The notes: generated by a model not told the origin, from the sequence alone. DNA of 64,000 nt from Neolentinus lepideus HHB14362 ss-1 (GCA_001632425.1 KV425560.1:356418-420417); one strand, 5' to 3'; counted from the stretch's first letter, positions 1-11,726 are shown. Numbers and translations: made by a program.

Positions 1-657
1 GACGTGGGCGCAGGTCAGGATGGCGGTGCGGTCGTCATCTTTGCTAAGTTTGCTAAGACGGAAGTAGAAAGCGCCTGTGCCCTCAAAGTGGGGGTACTTG
101 AGGGGTGCGATGGATAGACCGAGAGTAGGGGTAAAGGGCTTTCTCAGGTCGGGGACGTCGTCGAGGAGGGGGTTGAACGAGAGGAGCTTTGGGCCGGCAG
201 CGACGGAACGAGTGACTATTGACTCGACAAAGGCCACCTCGATGCTGGGGAAGCCAGCCTCGGCGAGGATCTCCTTGACGACAGCGGCAGCGGCAACGGC
301 GTCGTCGTAGAGGAGGGAGTGGGGCTTGACACCAATGTAGATGGTGAGAAAGCAGAAAGGGTTGGCCTCCCCGGCGTTGGCGTAGGCGAGGGGGTTGATA
401 GAAGTCCATGTCAAACTCCTGGAGTCGAGGCGTTGGTAGATGCGCTCGCCGATAGAGCGCCAATTGGGCTCAATAGCGTGACCGTGGACCGGGCGGGCCT
501 CACGTTCCAATCCCTGGGCCTGAGGGCCCTTGCGAACGGGCCAGTCAAGGCCAGATTTGTAGATACAGGGAGTGCGGCTGGGATAAAAGTTGGACCAGGC
601 GTTGGGGTACTTGTCGGAGAGGAAAAAAAGAAGACCATGGTCAGTAACGAGGAGAGA
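1..657 (-). CDS. Protease-like hypothetical protein (5' part only; runs off the left edge)
   Basis: One minus-strand frame is open from about 657 to base 1 and reads as a coherent protein. It contains the segments SDKYPNAWSNFYPSRTPC, WTSINPLAYANAGEA, PLLDDVPDLRKPF and EGTGAFYFRLS, and the last residues in the window are ILTCAHV. The style matches a family of fungal hypothetical proteins whose C-terminal half has a trypsin-like fold. T-C-A-H would then sit where trypsins have the catalytic T-A-A-H; this is inference, because the rest of the fold is outside the window. The start is unresolved: no ATG lies in frame, and a pyrimidine-rich tract ending in ACAAG just before TACCCC (about 620) suggests an upstream exon. 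I am fairly sure of the coding frame and unsure of the function. Confidence 0.7.
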
Positions 658-1349
658 TCACTCAAAGCGAAGGGGGCTTACTTGCAAAGAGGCTTTTTTT
701 TGTTACGAGTCCTGAGTTTACGAAGGATCCAGTCTCGTCTCTCGAACGTCTACTCCAGTGGCTAGCTTGATTGGTTGGGTGAGGAACCTCGCGCATGAGC
801 GCGGGTTCGGACGCGGCGCCTAGTGCCTGCCGCCAGCCCGTAATGCAGCGAAGACGATCCGCAGCAGGATAGCGCCGCTCACCCAACCCGAGGCAGAGCT
901 GCGTTCTCGTCGGAGGCCATGTTCGCCAAGTGTTTTGACGATATTTGTTCGAATGCACGTATATAGGCTTCGTATGCAAGTGACCGCCAGCGCCCCGCGA
1001 GTCTGACAATTTCAGGATTCACTTTCTTTGCTAGAAAAAATGAGGCACCACCAATCGCACGCTACCTTTAGAATCTCGCCAGGAGAATAGGGGATCATCA
1101 GCAGCAGCGGGTACCACTCGAGCTAGGTTGCGTAGCGCCTCTAGTGGGCACCGGCTCGTGCCGTTTTGGCAGACGGCAGCGCTAGAGGTGGGCTGGTGTC
1201 TCCTACTAACAAAGGACTTTGCAGATCCGTGTATGGTTACACATCCGCGGTGTCTCGGCGTGTCAGACTCTGAGGTAAATTCGACTATTATACAAGAATT
1301 GACTTCTGTAGATCTCCACGACTTTCATACTGCTTGACCTCTGCCGCCC
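658..1349. other. Intergenic, no gene seen
   Basis: This stretch lies between the 5' end of the protease-like gene and the 3' end of the dehydrogenase. It should hold the promoter and probably a first exon of the protease-like gene. I see no convincing coding frame, RNA gene or repeat in it. Confidence 0.5.
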
Positions 1350-2882
1350 TTACACCACCTTTTCGACACCTGGCGGGAAGACGTATCCGCCTTGCTTACG
1401 AACCTTTGCGAAACTGTCAACACTTGTCGAATGATGCAGCCCAACACATCTCACCTCATCAAACGTCTCCATCTCCAACAAACTCTTATCCCACCCCCAC
1501 AAACCACTCTGCAGCTTCCCCTCCCTCACACACCGCGCCACCTCATCCGCCTGGAAATGCCACCCGCTCCCCACGTACTCGTAATTCCTCTTCTCCTCCT
1601 TCCACACCTTCCCACTGTCATCAAAATACTCCACCGTGAACGACTTTGGGCAAAAGATGGGCGAGGCGACCTTGATCACGCCCTTGCGGTAGCGGATCGT
1701 CACGCCCGGCTCGTTGGACGGGATGACCATGCTGACCGAGAGGTTCGCCTGCGCCTGCATGCCTGACTTTGCGAACGTCAAAGTCCAGGACGTCGCGCTG
1801 TCGACGCCGGTGATGGGCGTTTTGACCATCGCGCCGCTGATGCTTGATGGGCCGGCGCCGCTGTTGGAGGGATGCTCGTAGAGACCTACGATCGCCTGTA
1901 ACGACGTCACTTTTGAATGATATGGTAACATTGATAATCCCGAGGCTTACCCAGATCATGGGATAAGGTCCCCTGCCGTGATATCAGTACCAGCCACTGC
2001 CACCAATCGCATGAGCTCACAAGTCCAACAACGCTCCACCACCCAACTTCGGATCCAGCATCCTATGCGTCGTCGGTAGGTCTGTCACGCACACATCAGC
2101 CATCCTGTCTCCCTTCACCCAAACTCAATCACTGACTCTCGATATCCGCATCAAACGCCAAATCCGCGTGCATTAGCACGGGCTCGCCAAGAACGCCGCT
2201 GTCCGCGATCTTCCTCACCTCCCGCGTCAGCGGCTGGAAGCGCGTCCACAGCGCCTCCATGAAGAAGACCTTGTGCTCCTGGGCGAGCTGGAGGAGCGCG
2301 CGCAGCTCTGCCGCGTTGGAGGTGGCGGGCTTCTCGCAGAGGACGTGTTTCCCCGCGAGGATGCCGTCACGCGCGTTTTCGTAGTGGTGGGTGTGCGGGG
2401 TGCCTGCGTGGAGGTTGGCAGGGGAATAAAGAAATGGACAAGTGCAATGTACCTATGTAGATAGCATCGACGGTCTAATCCCCAATGCAATCAATCGTCA
2501 ATTTCTTCGACCTGGATGGATGGATTTCTGCGCTCACCGGGTCGCTGTACACACCCTGATACGACCCGTACGCGTTGACAGACTTGTCCCCGCCGATGTA
2601 CCTGTCAATAAACTTGTGCGCGCTGTCTACGCTGCGCGAGCCGACGGCGACGACCTTGTGGGTGACGTCGTGGACGTCGCGGCTGCAGCAAGTTACAGCA
2701 TCAGTCAAGACGGGCGAGGGGTAACAGGGACGTACGTTTTGGGATCGACGAGGAGGTCCTGGGTGGATGTTAGCAGGTGTCAGGAATATTTGGAGATACG
2801 GACGCACCTTGACAAAATCGCCCGAGATGCGACCCGTGGCGATGATCCCCCACTTGAACTCGAGCGGCTTCAAACTGGCCAT
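1350..2882 (-). CDS. NAD(P)-dependent Gfo/Idh/MocA-family dehydrogenase (dihydrodiol / D-xylose dehydrogenase type)
   Basis: Eight exons join in frame to 386 aa: 2882-2808, 2758-2736, 2682-2538, 2474-2453, 2403-2137, 2081-2021, 1972-1951 and 1895-1350. The N-terminus KWGIIATGRIS is the Rossmann dinucleotide-binding strand and turn. The middle has YIGTPHTHHYENA, GKHVLCEKPAT (the family's conserved EKP) and MEALWTRF. LDPKLGGGALLDLGPYPMIW is the start of the C-terminal substrate domain. This order is typical of dimeric dihydrodiol dehydrogenases and fungal D-xylose 1-dehydrogenases. The family oxidises a sugar or trans-dihydrodiol with NAD(P)+, probably in the cytosol. The exact substrate cannot be read from the sequence. 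The gene is intron-rich, with three exons of only 22-23 nt. Confidence 0.9.
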
Positions 2883-3231
2883 TCCGTCTGTAAGTAAGTT
2901 ACTGACAAAGATCGTTATCCCTGCCGTGCTTTGTATACCAACCCAGCCCGAATTTCATCAAGACGGACGTCCGTCTACTCTCCCGAAATAACACCGTCCC
3001 ATCCCTCACTGCATTAGTAGACGCTCAGATGACCCTCCATCCATACATTGCAGAGGAGCGGTTCTCGGGAACATGTACTATCTCTAACCGTCTGACCTCA
3101 TGAAGACGCTCTTCTCCCGCCACACAGATCAGCCGGCCCGGAAGCCGGAGCCACAGTCCCAGTATATATCCAAGAAAACCTCCATCCGTGCGAGATCTAA
3201 GAGTACATATATACAGCCGCACCAGCCCCAC
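2883..3231. other. Intergenic: promoter of the dehydrogenase
   Basis: 349 bases lie between the dehydrogenase start and the stop of the transporter upstream on the same strand. I see no gene or clear motif beyond the expected 5' UTR and promoter. Confidence 0.5.
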
Positions 3232-5088
3232 CTAAACATCCCCCGCAACCCTGTCCTCGCCGCCTCTCCGCTGTACGTACGCGGGCGCTCTGGGGTCGAG
3301 CTTGCCTTGCTCCTCGGCTACAATTCAGTGAGTGTCAGCAGAGGGGGACGGGTGTAAGTGAGCGGGAGAGGGAGTAAGAGACGTACGTTTCGCATGCCAG
3401 AAATAGATGATCAGACCCAGTACGACCACCGCAAACGCTGGAAAGTACAGCCAGAACGGCTTGTAGTGCTGTAAAACCATCATACAACCAGTCCTTCCCG
3501 CCAAAATTGATAGTACGCACGAATAGGAATAATCCTGCGTAGCGAGAGGTAGAGTGAATAAGATAGCGAGAGGTAGAGTAAGTCAGACGTTGGAGAGGAG
3601 AGTAGCGGGAGAGAGACGCACCAAATAGTAGCCCATAAAAGTCGGACGTCAGCAGACTGATGTTGTAGTACGCGGAGGAGGCCATGCGGTACAGCAGAGG
3701 CGCGACGGTGTAGAGGATGAACATCGACGCCGTGTACGCTACGAGGATGCCGACTGGACGCCCGACCGCCACGCTTATTAGCACCCACCAAGATCCAAAC
3801 CAGGAAGACCAGACACAGGGGAAAGAACGAAGAAAGTGGTAGTAAAGGAGAAAAATGACTTTGACAGGAAGGAAGGAAAAAAGGGAGGAAGGACGAGACG
3901 CACTGTTCATCCCGCTCCACGTCGCCCGCGTCATATCCCGATGCTCGAGCCCCGCCGCCTGTATCCCGTTGATAATCGTCCCCCACATGCCCAGCTGCCC
4001 GACGACCTCGTACAGCGGCGAGCGGCGGACGAAGAACTCTTCCGTTGCGTTGGCTGTTCACGCACAGCCCAAATACATAATTAGCATAACCAAGGTTAGG
4101 ATTTACGACAGAGGGGTGGAGGGGGTGAAGGTACGCACTGAACCCATACAGCGTCGCCCCGACGATCATGAACACGTCCCCCTTGGCCATGTTCAACGCG
4201 GGGTAGTCTTTATCTGTAAGCCGGTCGGACGCGACGAGCAGGCCGAGGCCGCCGATGCACACCAGCACGCCCTGCCCATCCAGATAGGTTAGCTAGCGCG
4301 CCTGGGAGGAGGTGGGAGGGATGCGGACGCACGAGCAGCTGCGTCCAGTGGTAGCGCGTGCGCATGTAGACCCAGCAGAAGAGGAGGCAGACGGGGATCG
4401 CCCACGCGTCGAGGAGCATGCAGGAGAGGAGGGTCGTGTAGTTGTATGCCTGTCAGCGATTGAGATCAATCAAGTCGGATGCGTAGCGTGTGAGGGGGAG
4501 GAGCGAACCTTGACTACGAGAAAGTTGCCTTCGACGTCGCATGCGGCGAGGATGATGTCTGTAGTGAAGGTTAGAAGGAAGCAGATGGAAAGGGACGAGT
4601 CGTACATTTCCAGCCATCGCGAAGGATCATTTTGCCCCATCCTTTGAAGCCATCTATAGAATGATCAGAGGAGAGAGAGATAGTGGAAAGCTTGGGCCAC
4701 TGACATTGGTAGATGGTGTAGGGCGTGTAGACGACGAACAAGGAGAAATACCTATCGAATCAATCAGCCAATCTTCCCCGTGACAAGCAGGAAACACTGA
4801 CAAAAACCAAGTCTGCGTCGTCGGCAGGCTCCAGTTCCTCTGTACGAGCTCCGTCGTGGTCACATTCGTGCAGGTGATGCACAGGGACACCACCTGACCC
4901 GCGAGCAAGCTGAGGACGAACCGGCGCGTCCACAAGGACCGAAAGCGAAGCCAGACGGAGACCTGGAAGGCGGTGATGGATGAGTAGTCGATGGGCGGGC
5001 GTCTGTCGAGGACGTCGGCGTCGATGTCGGGAAAGGTGGGGGAGTCGACGAAGGAGTGCTTGGAATCGACGGGGGACAAGGACGACAT
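3232..5088 (-). CDS. Solute carrier SLC35F1/F2/F6-type membrane transporter
   Basis: A multi-exon minus-strand gene starts at the ATG complementary to 5086-5088 and ends at the TAG at 3232-3234. Spliced segments in order include RFVLSLLAGQVVSLCITCTNVTT (helix 1), FSLFVVYTPYTIY, DGWKDIILAACDVEGNFLVVKAYNYTTLLS, LDAWAIPVCLLFCWVYMRTRYHW, VLVCIGGLGLLVASD, GDVFMIVGATLYGFSNATEEFFVR, VAYTASMFILYTVAPLLYR and FWLYFPAFAVVVLGLIIYFW. The motif D-V-E-x-N-F-L-V-V-K-A-Y-x-Y-T and about ten hydrophobic helices are typical of the SLC35F (formerly DUF914) branch of the drug/metabolite transporter superfamily. The N-tail (acidic and serine-rich) and C-tail (PEEQGKLDPRAP) are hydrophilic. The transported substrate is not predictable. 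Confidence 0.9.
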
Positions 5089-6874
5089 CGCTGGACTGGC
5101 GGGCTAGCGTGGAAGCTGCGAGGGCCTCATAAGGAGGACTAGTGTAGGGAAAATTTCCCATGTGGTAGTCGCATCTAATCCGATCGTGTCGTGCCTGGAT
5201 CGCCACCGCCACCACACTTCCGGAAGCATAAAACAGTGGCCAATCACAACTCGAGAGTAGCCACTGTACATGGGCTATTTTAGACCCGGCGATTGACCTC
5301 CCTCACAAACTTTGCTGGATCCGTGCATCTTGTTTGCTACTGAGGGACCGTAAGTGACAGTCAGGCCTGTGAACTGAAGGAAGAGTCGGGCGTAATTATC
5401 GGTGTATTGTATGAGGAGTAGACTCAAGGTTGAGTATATTTGTCTGTCAATAAAGGATTGCGCATCAGAATATGCATAAAACTTGGGTAGTGTTTCAGAG
5501 TGATACCTGCAGAAGGAACGGTGCCATCGTCAAGAGCGATCCCGCAAAGGCCAAGCACAACTCGAGGGCAGCCACTGGACGATATTAGACCCGCGTTGAC
5601 CGACCTCACAAACTTTGCTGCCTGGGACATTTCGATATCAGTGCATCTCCCAGGATCGGTGCGTCCAAACCCATGAGGTAGGTCTCCAGGTTGAAGACGC
5701 TGATAGGCTGCACTGTCATGACAGGATAGAGATTGCGAGAGGCCAGCGATTGACACTTCTATCGGGAGAAAGAGGGGGGTTCTTGGTGAGCGCGAGGAGA
5801 AGGACCGTAAGTAAGGGTCGTCGCTCTGACAAGCTGGCTGCTGCATGGGTGCCATCTTATACTAAGCCTGCACATGAGCTAAAGATTCTTGGGAAGTGCT
5901 CCTGGTAAAACAGGAGGACAAGATAATCATGGTTATTATTATATTAGGGAGGGCATCATTTATCTCCAAATTCGCTGGCATATAGGCGATATACCTAGTT
6001 GAAACACGATACTTCCTTCGGCATGACCAGTCCCGTGGGCGGTTAAAATGTACCACGCGGACGATAGTCGTTGCTTTACTGCGCCACTGTCCTACTGCAA
6101 AGCGTTTAACACGAGCAATAAAATCAAGAATTAATACGTACCATAACATGACCACGACGAATAGTTGGCGGGGCTTCGCATATCCGGCTGTCTCGCGGGC
6201 ACCATGCGTTCGGTTACAATAGCATACTAGAGTTCCGCGCAAACATACAAATCAAAGGTGAATTTTATCGAAACGAAACAACTGCCTGGTAATGGATAGA
6301 CCGTATTCATTCCAGTAGCAATGAGTACTGTGAATGACCGGATGTCTGTCACGATGTGACCAGACAAATTCGCCCCATAGGCTAAACATCCGAAGACAAG
6401 CAAGCGCTTAACCTCTGCCACACCGCAGACGTTCAGTAGAGAGTCTGTGGGTCTTGCAAGGCACAGGCGCAGTCTTCACTGGCAGGCGCAGGACAGTCAC
6501 GTGCACCTCGTCAAAGACTTTGTAAACCGTACCACTTAAGATGGCGGATGCGTAGCAAGCGATGGTTACCACAGTGATATTGCAAGGTACAAAAGCGAAG
6601 AGGTAGAGCGCAAAAGAGCCTCTGACAGCCACAGCCACAAGGGCGCTTACGATGGCGGCACGGCAAGTGTGGCTTCGGAAGATTCCGGGCGCGTCCTTCA
6701 AGTTGCGCGTCTCGTCGGCTTTCACTGCGCACTAGGTTAACTGACGTGCAATGCTCGGCATCCCCTATGAATCCAAGCCGTATAAATGGTCGCCTTACCC
6801 CAAATGAACTGGCATCAAACAATAAACTACCTCCTCCTGTGAACGACTCACTAAGTCCATTCTCATAGTTTAAT
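5089..6874. other. Gene-poor interval with a duplicated segment
   Basis: 1.8 kb separate the start of the SLC35F gene and the next small gene. It holds the SLC35F promoter and a ~90 bp direct duplication (listed separately). Minus-strand frames at 6408-6725 and 6511-6822 contain a hydrophobic run (AAIVSALVAVAVRGSFALYLF) that could be part of a small membrane protein. I could not extend it across plausible introns, so I do not call a gene. Confidence 0.4.
5238..5640 (+). repeat. Direct duplication: copies at 5238-5330 and 5549-5640
   Basis: Both copies read CAA[T/G]CACAACTCGAG[A/G]G, then GCCACTG, then TTAGACCCG, then CCTCACAAACTTTGCTG, with small indels. They are in the same orientation, 311 bp apart. 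A shorter match (GGACCGTAAGT) follows each copy, near 5346 and 5809, so the original duplication may have been longer. Confidence 0.75.
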
Positions 6875-7499
6875 ATGTCTACTCCTCCGAACCCTCCTCC
6901 CTACTGGTACCATCACTACCATCGCGGCCCGCGTTTTGCGAAGCGTTTCTTCTGGTTCGCACTGGGCGGTTTTGCGACCGCTATGTGGATGCGCAACCGC
7001 GACGCGAACGGTGACTTCCGCATGCAGCACGCTTGCATGCGACACAAGCCGAGGGAGCAGCTGCGTGCGCCTGAAGCCGAATCCAGCCCTGCTACTGCTG
7101 GCGCCCGAGCGTGGAGCCAGGAGGTCGCTCATGGTCCGATGCCTGCGCCTGGCAATGCAACGCCGGGCTGGGAACAGGAAAACGCTACGGAGATCATCGC
7201 GGACATGAAGAAGAAGGCAGCAGATACAGTACGCAATTTACCATCCCTGGAACGCCGTGTCTTCTAACTCTATTCCGATCAGGCAGTTGAATTGTCGGAA
7301 GCAACATTGGATACGATTATGTCTACTGCTATGTCTCTGAAAGCCGTGAGTTCTCTCTAATTTGGCCTGTCTCATAGCTCCTGCTCATTTGTTTACTTCA
7401 TAGAAACTCGCTGAACGCACGACACGGCTGGATGAAGAAAACAAGCGGCTAAGACAGGAGTTGGAAGCATTGAAAAAGTCTCCCCCTCGTTTGGTGTAA
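6875..7499 (+). CDS. Small hypothetical protein with a hydrophobic N-terminal segment and C-terminal coiled coil
   Basis: Three exons (6875-7228, 7283-7345, 7404-7499) join in frame to 170 aa with canonical GT-AG borders. After a Pro/Tyr/His-rich start the segment FAKRFFWFALGGFATAMWM is a likely single membrane span. The middle is Ala/Pro/Glu-rich. The C-terminus (ATLDTIMSTAMSLKA, then LAERTTRLDEENKRLRQELE) has heptad spacing typical of a coiled coil. I do not recognise the family. The layout would fit a small membrane-anchored scaffold protein, but that is only inference. Confidence 0.8.
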
Positions 7500-7808
7500 T
7501 TTATATCTCGTTATATATATTCACGTGTCCTATTTAATATCTTACTCTTGATTTGTGGCGAGTCGACCGTGCGATTGATCACTTGTTCTGAACACAGCAT
7601 GGATGCCTCTCTAACTGCTGCGTCGACAGAAGTCTGTTCTGCTACGCGCCGATGATATGCATCCGGGCGCTTAATGGGTCCTATATTTACGATGTCACCG
7701 CCACTACCATGAGAATCGGCCTCGCTGATATCATCCCGACGACGTCGACTCGGATACTCGATTTTATCCAGAGTCGCCCTCAGGCCACCGTGTCCAACTC
7801 TAAATTCT
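7500..7808. other. Intergenic, no gene seen
   Basis: 309 bases between the small hypothetical gene and the monooxygenase start. It presumably contains the monooxygenase promoter. No distinct motif was recognised. Confidence 0.5.
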
Positions 7809-9902
7809 ATGGTCCAACTCCCGGTATTAATCGTACGTCCACTAGTTGCATTCTGACAGTGTCTACAATATCAAAGTATTATTCCACCTCATAGGTCGGC
7901 GCAGGCCCTACCGGCCTAACACTCGCTATCATTCTCCTCAAATACGGCGTACCGATACGCCTCATCGAGAGAAACACTTATTTTCACGGAGGAGCACGCG
8001 GAACCGCTCTTCAGGTGCGCCTTACATCCATTCACCCTGCCTAGTCGACACTGAGCGCATCTGAATCGCAGCCACGGACACTCGAGATCCTCGCCCGCCT
8101 GGGCGTTATTGACGATGTCCTCAAGATGGCTACGCCCCCGTACCTGATAGCTGTCCACGGCTCCAAGGGAAAGGAGGTCATCAGGACGGTCAAGTGGGCT
8201 GAAGAATCGGCATCCATTTCATATGTCGGATACTCTACTTTTCCATGTTGTCGGTGTTGACTTGGCTGATGTAGTCTGACCTGGCCTCTATTAGTCAAGC
8301 CGAGTTCGAGGCCATCCTTCGCAAGCATATCGAGAAGTTTAGGGGTGTTATCGAGACTGGGATGGAATTGGTTGGCGTCGAGCAAACGGAAGCGAAAGTA
8401 ACCGCACATGTCAAGCAAACGAGGTCCGGAACCCGTGAGATTATAGAGTGTGAATGTCTTGTGGCCGCTGATGGGGCCAGCGGTAAGTAAGGTCAGTCTT
8501 CCTCAGAATAATCGCTGGACGAGTAATGACCATTAGGCGAGACACGCGAATTTCTCGGTATCCAGTTCTTGGACGAGAGGCAGGAGTTGGATCGCATATT
8601 CACAGCTAATGTACACGTTCACGGGATCGACCGCCAGGTACGTCTTGCAATCACAGGCCGGATTTCCGAGATACACACCTGTTTTACTTCGCTTCCGTAG
8701 CATTGGCACCAATGGGGCGACGCAGCCTCAGCTCTGTGAATCGCTGCCACTTGTTCCCACTAAATCCTTACTTACTCACCGGGCCATACAGCTTCTTTCT
8801 CAAACCCCTCAATCCATCACCGCTCTTCCAAATCCAAGCCTTTGGGCCAAGTCTACCCGAACAACTCCCGACAGATACACAGGGAATACAGGAGTTATTT
8901 AATTCGATTAGCGGTACGGATGAAATTACGATCGAGAATGCGAGCTGGATCTCGACTTGGAGGCGCGTGTTTTGTGGTTAGCAGCTGTGGCATGGTTGGA
9001 CTAATTGGCTTCGCATAAGGGCTCATGTCAGGATGGTGGAGAGGTTTAGGAAGGGGAGGGTGTTCCTAGCAGGGGGTTAGTGGTATGTTCTTCTCTGCTT
9101 ACAGAATACCGATGGGAATGTCTAGATAGTGCGCACTGTCATCCACCTGCGGGAGGTCAGGGCATGAACACCGCCATTCAGGACGCCGTACGATTTGCCC
9201 TTCTCAAACCGTAATTCCCTACTTAAGTTATTTATCACAGTTCAACATCGGCTGGAAAATGGCATACGTCTACAAACGTATTGCAGATCATACGTTCTTG
9301 GACACCTACGAAATTGAACGAGCCCCCGTGGTCGCAGAGATGCTCAATCTCACGAAAGAATTGAACTCTCAAGCGTGGAAGAGCAGTACTGGGCGTCAGC
9401 TCCCACGACTGGATAGCAGAGGCACCGAGACTGTATTGCCCCGGATCAAGTAACGTCGGAGTGCCATTGTCTTCGGTGAACGAAGTACCAACTCAGATGC
9501 GCATCCTAGTGAGAGGAACACTTTCGGCGTCTTGGGGGGATGAGTTCTAGCGGGTCCTCTGACTGCGAGTGACGAGCAGACAGCACTCTTGAAACCTTTT
9601 GCGAACAATGGTGTCACTTTGTCCTGATCTTCTCGGAGGAAAGGATGGATGGCACAGATTTATCACCTGCAACTCAAGACCTGGCGATGCAAGAACTTTG
9701 GAGGCACTGTGCTTTCGTTGCGCTCGGGCTGAAGGAGTCTCAGCAGACCCGCGAGTCTGGTGTTGTGGGCATTGTGGAAGTATATATGAGGCAGGTGGAG
9801 TCTCCAGAGAGGCTCTCACGTTTGTTATCGTCCAAAATGCGTTATTGGGGCTTTTGCAGCCTCTAGTAGAGGTGTCGCAGACACTCTTTTCGGCAACGTA
9901 TG
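7809..9902 (+). pseudogene. FAD-dependent aromatic monooxygenase (PheA/TfdB type), 3' part apparently decayed
   Basis: The N-terminal two thirds splice well. Exon 1 is 7809-7832, followed by 7895-8014, 8072-8224 and 8275-8482. VGAGPTGLTLA is the FAD-binding GxGxxG, CLVAADGAS the DG motif, and GRVFLAGDSAHCHPPAGG the GD motif with the typical AHxHPPAGGQGMNT continuation. An exon near 9251-9450 gives FNIGWKMAYVYK. Downstream, homologous sense lies in different frames. RRSAIVFGER follows an in-frame TAA (9451-9453), a TGA is at 9541-9543, HFVLIFSEE starts near 9591, and YRPKCVIGAF with SSRGVADTLFG ends at the TGA at 9900-9902 in a third frame. An intact member would hydroxylate a phenolic substrate using NAD(P)H and O2. 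A functional shortened splice form (9450 to about 9578 as intron) cannot be excluded. Confidence 0.65.
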
Positions 9903-10182
9903 ACAGTGATCTTACAGAAATCTGGTTCGTTGAAGCTGAGAAGAAACATAGCATCTTACGTTGTTATTTATACCACTGTCTCTGCTGCATATATACTTCG
10001 TGCTGGCGTATCATCGACTCCTTTCCAGATCATTGTTAAGAAGAAGGACATAGGCCGACTATGGCAGTAACATGGACGTATGCGGAGGCGCATTGATGGC
10101 ATTCGGAGAATGCCGGGAACCCAAAATTTAGAAAGGCAAGTTATTGAACGCGAGCTGCACGCGAGCTGGCGTAGCAAAGGAC

Positions 10183-11416
10183 ATGCATGGATATGTGCAC
10201 AAACGCCTCGCATCCACGGCCGCAAAGCTAGCCGTCGCTCCTTCCGCCGCCAAAGCCTTTCCACCGCCCGACGCCATCCACAATCCCCGTACTTTTGAGC
10301 CCGACACCTATGCTGCCTTACAGCCACCCCCCGCTTCCTCATTATCAGCGCTTGCACACCGACTTGGACTGGGACTAATCCTGTCTCCAACGGAAGTGCA
10401 GCAAGCGTGCACGCACTCATCGTTTGTCTCGTTTTACCAGAAACATTACCCGAAGGAACCGAAGCCGGCGAGCAATGCCAACCTTGCATCGTTGGGAAAC
10501 TCACTCCTTGGGCTGTTTGCCTCGGAGTATGTGGGCGCGAGCTACCCGTATATGCCAACGAACATTATGAAAGCGGTGGTGAGCGGATATGTAGGCTCGA
10601 AGACATGTGCGGCAATTGCCTCCGAGATTGGAGCCGCACCTTTGTTACGATGGCATCGAACGGTGCGCTGTGAGCTCTTGCAGGCATGAAATATGCTCAT
10701 TCATGCCATGATCCTCTACAGCCACCAACACCATTAAGCCCGGCCCCTCTTCTACTCCATGACGCCCTCTCCTCCATCTCTCGATCAATCATTGCTTTGG
10801 TGTACCAGCACCGCTCACTCCCAGTAACACGTCAATTCGTGCATGACCTATTCCTTAGTCGGGAAGTCGATACGCGAGCAATGTTTAAGTTTCGAGATCC
10901 CAAAAAGGCTCTCAAGCTGCTCGTTGATAAATTCAACCGAGAACGGCCTATATCCAGGTGCGCACATTCACCAAAGACGAATGCCTGAGTTTGAGACCTG
11001 ATCTTTCCTACTCGTAGATTATTATCAGAGACGGGTCGATTCTCGAATTCACCCGTGTTTGTAGTTGGTATATACACTGGAGCAGACCAACTTGGGGAAG
11101 GGTTCGGTACCTCACTAAAAATGGCGGAATTCCGGGTACGTGCCTACGTCGCTCTCTCTCCATCGGTTGTTTGCTCACCAAAGTAACTTTACAGGCTGCG
11201 GAAGACGCCCTTCTCCGCGTGTTCCTGACCCGTACACCGCCCGAACAGCTCAGTCTCCCCAGCTCAACCTTCTCGCCCACGCAGTCTGAACTGTACAAGC
11301 CCCGGAAACGTCCCGAGCCGGAATATATTCCAGGGGAGATTGGCATGGAGGAGATGCTGTATGCCAGTTCTGGCAAGTCGGGCTATCTCAATCCGACTCC
11401 TAGCCTGCGGGATTGA
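10183..11416 (+). CDS. MRPL3: Mitochondrial large-subunit ribosomal protein mL44 (RNase III-like fold; yeast MRPL3 type)
   Basis: Four exons (10183-10662, 10722-10957, 11018-11135, 11195-11416) join in frame to 351 aa. The start MHGYVHKRLASTAAKLAVAP is rich in basic residues and Ala and lacks acidic residues, as expected of a mitochondrial presequence. THSSFVSFY and LASLGNSLLGLFASEY are the RNase III-like signature region, without the catalytic acidic residues of true RNase III. GFGTSLKMAEFRAAEDALLR is the C-terminal dsRNA-binding-like segment typical of mL44. The family sits in the mitochondrial 54S/39S ribosomal subunit. The first in-frame ATG was taken; an upstream non-ATG extension is possible but unlikely. 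Confidence 0.93.
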
Positions 11417-11719
11417 GTTTGTTTTGCTGTCGGGGTTTACCTTATTGGTGGAAGTGTTAATGCTGCTGTCCCCGTGCTGCTGGTCATTGGGATACGGTCA
11501 CGACGGGATGCTTGTCATTATCTAGCACTCTAATCGCACTGCTGTCTAGCTTTCTATCGTACATATATTTTTCCGGACGGGACGCGTCAAGTGTATTAGG
11601 AGATAGCCTATGCCGGCGGCAGGAGAGTGGGTTCAATAATTTCTTATCACTGTCCCTGGCCAGGTGCATATGCATCTAGAAGCCGCACCAATTCCCGGCT
11701 TGCTTACTATTGCACGACA
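11417..11719. other. Intergenic, no gene seen
   Basis: This is the 3' flank of the mL44 gene and the upstream region of carboxypeptidase S copy 1. No coding frame of interest is seen. Confidence 0.5.
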
Positions 11720-11726
11720 TATAAAG
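11720..11726 (+). promoter_or_regulatory. Likely TATA box of carboxypeptidase S copy 1
   Basis: TATAAAG lies 48 bp before the ATG at 11774 and only 12 bp before the in-frame ATG at 11738. The spacing favours 11774 as the translation start. Confidence 0.45.

Noticed and set aside
6408..6822. Possible small membrane protein on the minus strand
   Set aside because: A hydrophobic run exists, but no consistent start, splice chain or stop could be assembled.
8969..9019. Frame break in the monooxygenase at the TAG 8979-8981
   Set aside because: A 51-nt intron with a weak GTTTTG donor and a CTAAT branch site removes it in the right phase, so it is not counted as a disabling mutation.
10080..10298. 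Upstream frame at the mL44 gene and a TTG start at 10144
   Set aside because: The frame at 10080 is not in phase with mL44 and its composition is not protein-like. The first in-frame ATG at 10183 already gives a good presequence.
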